A DNA stretch of 64,000 nucleotides from Massilia antarctica (lineage in GTDB: Bacteria > Pseudomonadota > Gammaproteobacteria > Burkholderiales > Burkholderiaceae_D): contig NZ_CP065053.1 in NCBI RefSeq assembly GCF_015689335.1, positions 2,480,001-2,544,000 on the forward strand. Reading direction: 5' to 3'. Of the stretch, positions 8,435 through 14,897 are shown one piece after another (the first letter of the stretch is position 1; each line of letters starts with the position of its first letter). A program made the position numbers and the translations under genes. The notes under the pieces were generated by a model. It worked only from the letters and a program-made list of their open reading frames with translations, did not search any database and was not told the origin of the DNA.

Positions 8435-9712
8435 TTATGGCATGGGTGTCAGTACCGGCCATCGCTGCGTGATCCGGCCCGACTCCATCACGACGATGTC
8501 GCCGAATTGCTGGAGCACGGACTCGCTCTGGCGTGGCCGAAGGAAGATGACATCGTCCACGTGCAGTTGTTGTGCGCCGGAGCCAAGCAGGACCTGCTGG
8601 TTCGACGACGTTCCATACAGGCCGCTGGGCACGATGCCGGCCGGCGAGACGGGATCGGCCAGCCAGTTGCCGCCATAGATGAACCAGGCGTGCGACTGGT
8701 TCACGTCCCACGCACGGACGGCGGCGCCGATCCATTCGACCCCGTTCGGCATGTCGAATTGCGCCGGCGCTTTCAGGACCGGCGTGGCGATGAATGCGGC
8801 CGGCGCCAGGTCGCCCAGCAGTGCGGTGTCGAAGTCGCCCGGCTTGACGAGGGCCGAGCCGAGCGCCACTTCGTTGGCCGCGCCTTTGCCGTCGTGCAGG
8901 CGATAAGTCGGCGAGCCGCCGGCGTTGAGGGTCAGGCCGTCCGCCGCCGCGCCGCCATGCAGCGCGCGGGTGGCCTGCGCGGCATAGTCGCGGTAAATGC
9001 CAAGCGCGTCGGCCAGGGCGCGCGCGCGCAGGCCCGGCAGGTTAGGCAGCTTGGTGATGTGGGCGTCGTAACCCATCATGCCGGACCACTGCAGGCGCGG
9101 TTCCGACTTCACGATGTCGAGCATCTGCTGCAGCGCGGCCGCACTGGCAACGCCGCCGCGATGCAAGCCGACGTCGATTTCGACATTCACGCGCAGCTGC
9201 AGCTGGCGCTGGCGTGCCAGGTCGCGGTACTGTGCCAGGCGCTGGGGACTGTCGACCAGCCATTGCAACTGGCGCGCCGGATCGAAGCCGCCATTCTTGA
9301 AACGGTCGTAGAACTGGGCGGCGGCGGCCACCGGCAGCGGCTTTCCAAGCAACAGATCGAGCGCCGGGCGCTGCGCGGCCAGCTGCTCCAGGTAGGCCAG
9401 GTTAAACACCATCAGGCGCTCGGTGCGCATTGCGGTGATCAAGTCGTCGAGCAGGGGCAGGCAGGGCAGGGATTTGGCCACCAGGCGCAGGTGCATGCGC
9501 CCGCCGATGTTGCGCATGACCTGGGCGGCATTGGCCAGCATGCGGTCGCGGTCGAGCACCATGGTCGGCGTGGCGATGCCGGCTGCGCGCAACGCCGCGG
9601 CCACGTGCGCGAAGTAGGCGTCGTGCGGGGCGCCGTGCGCGCGCGGACGCAGGGCCAGTGCGCCGGCGCCAGCCAGGCCGGCGATGGCCGCCAGCGCGGT
9701 GCGGCGCCTCAT
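8435..9712 (-). CDS. Exported PLP-dependent fold-type III enzyme (DSD1/D-threonine aldolase-like)
   Basis: A 425-residue protein starting with MRRRTALAAIAGLAG, a twin-arginine-like export signal. The body is an alanine-racemase-type barrel: TPTMVLDRDRM, the PLP lysine K80 in LRLVAKSLP, NVEIDVGLHRGG, SGMMGYDAHI and LNAGGSPTYRLH. A C-terminal metal-binding domain with HVDDVIFLRPRQSESVLQQFGD fits D-threonine aldolase or D-serine dehydratase relatives. An exported PLP enzyme of this type is unusual. From memory, Pseudomonas aeruginosa sphB has the same architecture, beside an oxidase (sphC) and a cytochrome (sphD). Sphingosine, with its amino-alcohol head, is the likely substrate, by inference. 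Confidence 0.8.
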   Translation of the reverse strand: MRRRTALAAIAGLAGAGALALRPRAHGAPHDAYFAHVAAALRAAGIATPTMVLDRDRMLANAAQVMRNIGGRMHLRLVAKSLPCLPLLDDLITAMRTERLMVFNLAYLEQLAAQRPALDLLLGKPLPVAAAAQFYDRFKNGGFDPARQLQWLVDSPQRLAQYRDLARQRQLQLRVNVEIDVGLHRGGVASAAALQQMLDIVKSEPRLQWSGMMGYDAHITKLPNLPGLRARALADALGIYRDYAAQATRALHGGAAADGLTLNAGGSPTYRLHDGKGAANEVALGSALVKPGDFDTALLGDLAPAAFIATPVLKAPAQFDMPNGVEWIGAAVRAWDVNQSHAWFIYGGNWLADPVSPAGIVPSGLYGTSSNQQVLLGSGAQQLHVDDVIFLRPRQSESVLQQFGDIVVMESGRITQRWPVLTPMP

Positions 9713-11097
9713 GCCGGCACTCCGAACAGGGCGCGCAAGTGGGGATTGAGCATGCGCCCGTGCGGGTCCATCTGCTGGCGCAGCGCCTGGAAGTCCTTCC
9801 AGCGCGGGTACAGCGCGGCCAGTTCGGTGGCGCTGAAGTTATGCAGTTTGCCCCAGTGCGGACGGCCGCCGTATTTGCGAAACACCGGGCCGATTTCCGA
9901 GGTCAGGTAGTCGTAGGCTTCGCCGTGCGCCGCATGCACCGCGATCGAGCAACTGTCGCGCTGGTAGAAGGGACTGAGCCAGGCGTCATCGGCTTTAACG
10001 AAGCGAAATTCAAGCGGGAAGAATACGTCGTTGCGCCGTTCCAGGGTGCGGATCACGTCGCGCACGCAGGCGATGCCCACCTCGCGCGGCACGTGGCATT
10101 CGGTTTCGTTAAAGCGGGTCGGACGCACATTCGAGAGCAGGCGGAACGAGCGGTTGGTGGCGTGTTCGGTCAGGTCCGCGTCGATCAGCCTGGCCGCGCT
10201 CCAGCGTCGCAAGCCGGGGAACTTGCCGAGCCAGTCGCGTAGCTGGCGCAGGTCGCGCAGCATGTCTTCGTCTTGCGACGGTGGCATCAGGATGTCGCTG
10301 CCGGCGTAGGCGTCGTGCGTGATGGCGGCGGCGTAGCCGGTGAAAGGCAGGTAGTAGAACTCAAAGTGGCGATGGATGCGCGCCAGTTCCGGCGCCTGTT
10401 GCAGCATCTCTTCGAGCGGCTTTAGCCACACCTTGCGCTGCAGGCTGTGCGCGGGCACCACGCGCATCGTCAGCTCGGTGATGACGCCAAGGCTGCCCAG
10501 CGACACGCGCGCGGCTGCCATCTGGTCGGCGTGGCGCTCTTGCTGCCACTCGGTGACGTCGCCCTGCGGCGAGACGATGCGCATGCCGATCACGTCCGCA
10601 TGCAGCGCCGGCAGCGCGGCGCCGGTGCCGTGGGTGGCGGTGCTGATCGCGCCGGCCAGCGACTGCATGTCGATGTCGGGCAGGTTGCGCAGCGCCAGGC
10701 CAGCGCCGTCGAGCTGGCGCGACACTTGCGACAGGCGGGTGCCGCCTTTCAGGGTGGCGCTCATGGCCGCCTTGTCGTGGGAGCGCAGGCCGGAGAGGCG
10801 GTCGAGCGAGACGATCGTACCAAAGGTCGGCACCAGGGGAGTGAACGAATGGCCGGCGCCCACGCAGCGCACGGCGCCGCCCGATGCGCGCAGCAGCGCG
10901 GCGACGGCAGCTTCGTCGGCCGGTGCGGCCAGGGCGCGCGCCGTGCAGTGCGCGCTGTCCGACCAGTTTTTCCAGGTGACGGCGGCTTGGGCAGGCGCTG
11001 CCGCCGCCAGCGCCGGGATGGCGCGGCTGGCCAGCAGGCTCGCGGCCACCGCCCCGGTTTTCAGGAACAACCTGCGGCGCCGGGACAGGGGGCTCAT
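9709..11097 (-). CDS. Tat-exported FAD oxidase, ALO/GULO family
   Basis: A 462-residue protein with a clear twin-arginine signal (SRRRRLFLKTGA at residues 5-16). The FAD-binding PCMH domain shows VRCVGAGHSFTPLVPTFG, LRNLPDIDMQSLAGA and ISTATHGTG. The C-terminal ALO-type domain contains the HWGK motif (RPHWGKLHNF). Such enzymes oxidise a hydroxyl or lactone and pass electrons on to a cytochrome or oxygen. The gene overlaps cytochrome c upstream (4 nt) and the PLP enzyme downstream (4 nt), so the three are translationally coupled. A role in oxidising sphingosine is inferred from the cluster. Confidence 0.87.
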   Translation of the reverse strand: MSPLSRRRRLFLKTGAVAASLLASRAIPALAAAAPAQAAVTWKNWSDSAHCTARALAAPADEAAVAALLRASGGAVRCVGAGHSFTPLVPTFGTIVSLDRLSGLRSHDKAAMSATLKGGTRLSQVSRQLDGAGLALRNLPDIDMQSLAGAISTATHGTGAALPALHADVIGMRIVSPQGDVTEWQQERHADQMAAARVSLGSLGVITELTMRVVPAHSLQRKVWLKPLEEMLQQAPELARIHRHFEFYYLPFTGYAAAITHDAYAGSDILMPPSQDEDMLRDLRQLRDWLGKFPGLRRWSAARLIDADLTEHATNRSFRLLSNVRPTRFNETECHVPREVGIACVRDVIRTLERRNDVFFPLEFRFVKADDAWLSPFYQRDSCSIAVHAAHGEAYDYLTSEIGPVFRKYGGRPHWGKLHNFSATELAALYPRWKDFQALRQQMDPHGRMLNPHLRALFGVPA

Positions 11098-11453
11098 GGC
11101 GTGGCCCCGGCGCTCATGAAGCGGGTGAGTGCGCGCAGGTCGTCGGGCGAGCAATCGTTGCACTGGCCCCGTGCCGGCATCGCGTTGAGGCCCTCGGCGG
11201 CATGCCTGACCATCTGGTCCATGCCCTGCGCGAGACGGCGTTGCCAATGTGGGGTGAAGCCGGTGAGGGGGGCGCCGCTGGCCGCGACGGCGTGGCAGGC
11301 CATGCAGGAGCGTTCGTAGCGTTCGGCCAGTTGCGGGTCGCTCGGGCGTGCGGCCTGGGCCCGTTGCAGATCGGCCGCGGCGGGCTTGTCGACTGACGCC
11401 GAACAGCCACACATGCCCATCGCGAAAACCGCCATGCCCAGTATCGTTCGCAT
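11094..11453 (-). CDS. Small c-type cytochrome, membrane-anchored or lipoprotein
   Basis: A 119-residue protein. I choose the ATG at 11453, preceded by GGGGTGAACGG, over one at 11474. The N-terminus MRTILGMAVFAMGMCGCSAS is a signal with a cysteine that could be a lipobox. One heme site, CMACH, lies near residue 50. It is the first gene of the sphingolipid operon and overlaps the flavin oxidase by 4 nt, so it is the probable electron acceptor of that oxidase. A methionine in ALNAMPARG probably supplies the second heme ligand. Confidence 0.85.
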   Translation of the reverse strand: MRTILGMAVFAMGMCGCSASVDKPAAADLQRAQAARPSDPQLAERYERSCMACHAVAASGAPLTGFTPHWQRRLAQGMDQMVRHAAEGLNAMPARGQCNDCSPDDLRALTRFMSAGATP

Positions 11454-11482
11454 CCGTTCACCCCGCAGCCGCATAGTTATCG

Positions 11483-11538
11483 GAACAATGTTCTGGATAA
11501 TAACGACGTATCAAAAATAAAACAACGTTTTATTTTTG
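11483..11538 (-). promoter_or_regulatory. Promoter and palindromic operator of sphingolipid operon
   Basis: On the minus strand, TTGTTT (11525-11520) and TATTAT (11502-11497) are 17 bp apart. A perfect 12-bp inverted repeat with a 3-bp centre covers 11512-11523 and 11527-11538 (CAAAAATAAAAC) and overlaps the -35 box. A second short palindrome, GAACAATGTTC (11483-11493), lies at the expected start point. The layout fits a repressor site for the neighbouring TetR protein. The AT-rich stem lacks the GC content of a terminator. Confidence 0.6.
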
Positions 11539-11554
11539 GGAGTGTTGCGGGGGT

Positions 11555-12205
11555 TTATGTGCGGAAACGGTGCAGGATTCCGGTCATTAATACATCGAGC
11601 AAGTCTTCCAGGTGCTGGTCGAAGGCGGCGTGTTCGAACCACTGTTCGGATTCGCCGAACACGAGCCGCAGCGAGGTCATGCCGTGGATACCTTCCCAGA
11701 AGATCTGGCCCATGGAGTCGAGGCGGTCGGCGCGCACCACACCCGATTCGGCCAGGGCCGCGAACAGCTGGCGGCCGAAGGCGTAGGGGTCCTGGGACTG
11801 GTTGCCATGTTCGATCTTGGCGCTTTCGACCGGCGCGTGGGGCCGGCGTTCCAGGAAGACCAGCGCGTACTGGTCGGGATGGAGCATGCCGAACTTGACG
11901 TAGGCACGGCCGGCGCGCTTGATGTTGTCGATCGGCGGCAGTGCCGGGTCGGTGGCGGCGCGCATGGCCTTGGCGAGGTTGAGCAGGTCGCTGTCCATGG
12001 CCTGGGTAATGAGCGTGGCCTTGTCCTCGAACAGCGCATACACCACGGTGGTGGAAAAGCCAGCTTCCTCGGCAACCTTGCGTAAGGTTATCGCGCGCGC
12101 ACCGCCCGCCTTGATCAGTTTTCTGACGGCCTTGATGATGTCTTTACGGCGCTGTTCGGATTCCCTCAGCTTGCGATCCTGCACGCTGCTTGTTGCCTTC
12201 ACCAT
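11555..12205 (-). CDS. TetR-family regulator
   Basis: A 216-residue protein, started at 12205 where AGGATTGAATCAC precedes the ATG; the open frame extends further but has no ribosome site. The N-terminal HTH is typical: RRKDIIKAVRKLIKAGG, then ITLRKVAEEAGFSTTVVYALFEDKATL (about residues 20-65). The C-terminal part, with FGMLHPDQYALVFLERRP, resembles the WHG ligand-binding domain. It lies 101 bp upstream of the eight-gene operon on the same strand, with a palindromic promoter between. It is the likely repressor, perhaps released by sphingosine or a related long-chain amine; the ligand is inferred. Confidence 0.85.
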   Translation of the reverse strand: MVKATSSVQDRKLRESEQRRKDIIKAVRKLIKAGGARAITLRKVAEEAGFSTTVVYALFEDKATLITQAMDSDLLNLAKAMRAATDPALPPIDNIKRAGRAYVKFGMLHPDQYALVFLERRPHAPVESAKIEHGNQSQDPYAFGRQLFAALAESGVVRADRLDSMGQIFWEGIHGMTSLRLVFGESEQWFEHAAFDQHLEDLLDVLMTGILHRFRT

Positions 12206-12477
12206 GTGATTCAATCCTGTTAGATGCTTGGTACGCGGCCCGAGCCTATCAGAAATCATACGGGGGTGGGCAAGAATACGATTGGCGGTGTGGGCTGCCG
12301 GGGCTGGGCGGGGGCTTGCCTGGGAGGCATGCCTGAGCGCGTTGACTGGGGTGGCGCGTGATTGCGTTCATGTTTCGCTTTGCCGTCGGACTGCCGGGTT
12401 GCGCTCGGCGCTTCGGGGCGCGAGCCGCATCTCGGGGGCAACGTCGGGGCCGATGCGCCTGTCCACCAGCGCATGTG
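12206..12477. other. Gene-free stretch upstream of TetR
   Basis: About 270 bp of mixed composition between the TetR start and the end of the interrupted membrane-protein gene. I see no convincing reading frame, terminator or promoter beyond the TetR ribosome site. Confidence 0.4.
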
Positions 12478-12564
12478 CTATCGAATTATGATGAAGATAA
12501 AAAGAATGAAAAAACAAATGTGAAAGGCGATCCACCCGGTTCGAACTCGGTAGACATGTTTGCT

Positions 12565-12594
12565 GGCCCTATGACGTTTCCGGTGAAACTTGAC
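12565..12594 (+). repeat. ISL3 left terminal inverted repeat
   Basis: Thirty bases starting GGCCCTATGACG. Matches the right end with two C/T differences. Confidence 0.92.
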
Positions 12595-12796
12595 ATCGGC
12601 TATGCTGTGAGTTTTTGCCGTCCCGGAATGCGGTCAAGGGCGGCGCGCGTTGTGCGCGTGCCGGCGTAGCGCACCCTTGACGGCATGTAGGGCGCATACG
12701 CTGGGCCATGGTCGTCGACGCGGCAGGCCGTGGCGATGACCATGGATAACAGGCGTGCCGGCGTATCCGGCTGGAGAAGGCAGTTTGAGTATTAGC

Positions 12797-14131
12797 ATGG
12801 AAACCTTGTTCACCACCGCGCTGGGCTTGCAAGCTCCGTGGGAGGTGACTGAATTCAAGCTCGACACTGGGGCGCGACGGATCGATTTTGAAGTACGCTA
12901 TCAAAGCGAGGAGATGGCCTGCCCCGTTTGCGAGACACCAGCACAGAAGATCCACAGCCGCATGCGGCGCAGCTGGCGACATCTCGATTTCTTCCAATAT
13001 GAAGCTTGGGTGCACGCCGAAGTACCGCGCGTGCGCTGCCGCTCCTGCGGCAAGACCTCGCGCATTGAGGTGCCGTGGTCGCGACCTGGAAGTCATTTCA
13101 CCTTGCTTTTCGAGGCGCTGGCCATGTCCTTGTGCCAGACGATGACGGTGGCCGAGACCGCCCGGCTGCTGCGTGTGACGGCGCATCGCCTGTGGCGCAG
13201 CGTCGGCCATTACGTCGCGGTGGCGCGCGGCAAGGATGACATGAGCGACGTGAAGCTCATCGGCATCGACGAGACCAGCCTTCGGCGCGGTCACCAGTAT
13301 GTGACTGTTGTTCACGATCTGGACGCCAAGCGCCTGCTGTTCGCCACCGAAGGCCGCGGCCACGAGACGGTAGCCGCTTTCAAGGCCGATCTGATTGCCC
13401 ATGGCGGGCAGGTGCAGGGAATCGCGCATGTCTGTATGGATATGAGCCAGGCCTACGTCAAGGGCGTCACCGAGCAATTGCCGCAGGCTCAGATCAGCTT
13501 CGACCGTTTCCACGTCATTGCCATGGCCAACGATGCCATGGACAAGGTCCGCAAGCTGGAAATGGCGGAACAGCCGCGTGTCGTTCGCAGCGCCTTGGGC
13601 ACCGAACGCAAGACCGTCCGCGCATTGATGTGGGGAATGCGTCGCGACGCGCGTAGCTGGACGGCACGCCAACGCGACACGATGTATCTCTTGCAGCGCT
13701 CCCGACTCAAGACTGCAAGGGCGTGGCGGCTGAAGGAAGCATTGCGGGACGCCTATCGGCAGGCCGTTACCGCCAACAACGCGGAGGTGGCGCAGTCAGC
13801 GCTGGAGAGTTGGATGTCGTGGGCTCGCCGGAGTCGACTCGAGCCGTTCAAGAAGCTGGCGTTGACGCTGCGCGAGCGACTGCCGGGCGTCGTGCGCGGC
13901 ATGCTCGATGGCCGCAGTAACGCCTATGTCGAAGCGATGAACGGCATGCTTCAGCAATCCAAGCGTGCAGCGCGCGGTTTCCGCAGCGCCGCCAATTTCA
14001 TTGCCATCGCCTATCTGCGCATGTCCAAGCTGACTCATTTGCCTGTCAATCCCTTGCAGACAGCAGGAAAAAGGTCTGTTTCAATTAGGCGATACCGCGA
14101 CGGTCGTCAAGTTTCACCGAAAACGTCATAG
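12797..14131 (+). CDS. ISL3-family transposase
   Basis: A 444-residue DDE transposase. I use the ATG at 12797 (METLFTTALGL), the family's usual N-terminus; a GTG at 12755 would be longer. An N-terminal zinc-ribbon is seen in CPVCETPA and CRSCGKTSR (about 40-90), followed by a helix-turn-helix with TVAETARLLRVTAHRLWR. The catalytic acids are likely in GIDETSLRRG, ISFDRFHVI and YVEAMNGML. The TAG stop lies inside the right terminal repeat. The frame is intact. Confidence 0.95.
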   Translation: METLFTTALGLQAPWEVTEFKLDTGARRIDFEVRYQSEEMACPVCETPAQKIHSRMRRSWRHLDFFQYEAWVHAEVPRVRCRSCGKTSRIEVPWSRPGSHFTLLFEALAMSLCQTMTVAETARLLRVTAHRLWRSVGHYVAVARGKDDMSDVKLIGIDETSLRRGHQYVTVVHDLDAKRLLFATEGRGHETVAAFKADLIAHGGQVQGIAHVCMDMSQAYVKGVTEQLPQAQISFDRFHVIAMANDAMDKVRKLEMAEQPRVVRSALGTERKTVRALMWGMRRDARSWTARQRDTMYLLQRSRLKTARAWRLKEALRDAYRQAVTANNAEVAQSALESWMSWARRSRLEPFKKLALTLRERLPGVVRGMLDGRSNAYVEAMNGMLQQSKRAARGFRSAANFIAIAYLRMSKLTHLPVNPLQTAGKRSVSIRRYRDGRQVSPKTS

Positions 14132-14135
14132 AGCC
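14106..14135 (-). repeat. ISL3 right terminal inverted repeat
   Basis: Thirty bases which, read on the minus strand, start GGCTCTATGACG; matches the left end at 28 of 30 positions. It includes the transposase stop codon. Confidence 0.92.
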
Positions 14136-14383
14136 TGTTTGCTTAGGCCATCGTCCTTCAATTTTCTATGTTCGCTTGACCAAAGCCAAGCAAAGAACTC
14201 GGGTTTTAACATCCAGTCAATATTCACAAAATAAAACAGGCTGGGCATTTTTAATGTGCTGTAAATATCCCAATGCCGATCTCTTAAGCGGACTATCAGA
14301 ATAATATTAAGTAATGTGCACGCGATCGCACTTGATATTGTTGTTATAAACATGATCATTTGAATGTCGCACATCGAATTAAC

Positions 14384-14690
14384 CTATTTGCAGGAACATG
14401 TCTCTTCGCGCGAAGAGATTACTTTAGAGGATCCTATCGGGGCCACGGAAAAACTGGCTTCAATTCCAGCCTCTCCGGAAAATGCCAGATCGGATCCCGC
14501 CCTCCCAACCTTAACTGCACCATAGCTCACCCCTCCGCCCCAAGAAATTCCACCCGCCATTTTATAATAATCGCCATTAAAGACGTTCGGATCAGGGGTG
14601 GATGAGGAATCATTCAATGTGACGTTTGAGCCTGTATAACCAATGGGAAACGATAGCCCTGCACTTAAATACATTCCTCGTACTTTAACC
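14384..14690 (-). pseudogene. Detached C-terminal part of the secreted Rhs protein
   Basis: The frame here reads VKVRGMYLSAGLSFPIGYTG and then a glycine/serine-rich beta segment including GGISWGGGVSYGAVK, ending SREETCSCK. It is the former 3' end of the Rhs gene upstream on the minus strand. When the 207-bp element and one 9-bp duplication are removed, GKRTVVK joins VRGMYLS in frame. The apparent ATG start (14707) lies inside the inserted element. About 98 residues were lost from the Rhs C-terminus. Confidence 0.85.
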
Positions 14691-14897
14691 CATGTCGTTA
14701 TACACATCTTTTTTTATAATAAAATCAACGACTTGCGCCTGACATCGCTAGGGCGCCGTCGACATGAAACGACAGAGAATCAGTGCGGTTGATCTTAAAA
14801 TACCCGCATTTCGCTTAATTTTTAGGCAAAACCTCATGGAAATCGCCGCCCCGGGCTGAAATGACGTTGCGCGGAAAAAGATGTGTATAACGATATG
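14691..14897. mobile_element. 207-bp MITE-like element with 9-bp target duplication
   Basis: Terminal inverted repeats are CATRTCGTTATACACATC plus a T-run: left 14691-14713 and right 14875-14897, 23 bp with one mismatch. The direct repeat ACTTTAACC occurs at 14682-14690 and 14898-14906. There is no coding capacity inside. A 9-bp duplication and the TTATACACATCT core recall the Tn5/IS50 group of the IS4 family, so it may be a non-autonomous derivative. It is inserted in the Rhs gene. Confidence 0.85.

Larger units (their letters stand above)
12565..14135 (+). mobile_element. ISL3-family insertion sequence, complete
   Basis: The element is 1571 bp. Its 30-bp terminal inverted repeats (12565-12594 and 14106-14135) start GGCYCTATGACG and end GTGAAACTTGAC, with two mismatches. 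A perfect 8-bp target duplication, TGTTTGCT, flanks it (12557-12564 and 14136-14143), which fits the ISL3 family. It contains one intact transposase, so it may be active. Insertion split a small membrane-protein gene. Confidence 0.95.
12478..14374 (-). pseudogene. Small two-helix membrane protein, interrupted by ISL3 element
   Basis: The 5' part (14374-14136) encodes an N-terminal helix around MIMFITTISSAIACTLL and then a basic, aromatic-rich segment ending in DGLSK. At this point the IS right end begins, and a stop in the IS gives an artificial QAL ending. If the IS and one 8-bp duplication are removed, the frame continues from 12564 to a TAG at 12480-12478. It adds HVYRVRTG and a second helix, WIAFHICFFILFIFIIIR. 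The restored protein is about 105 residues. It lies downstream of a secreted Rhs gene on the same strand, a position typical of an immunity gene; that role is inferred. Confidence 0.8.

Noticed and set aside
11512..11538. Terminator for the TetR gene
   Set aside because: The stem is AT-rich, symmetric on both strands and overlaps a good promoter; an operator explains it better, though a weak terminator role is not excluded.
14695..14713. Sequencing adapter contamination (Tn5 mosaic-end-like core)
   Set aside because: Only 12 bases match; the perfect 9-bp target duplication and the two inverted ends support a natural insertion.
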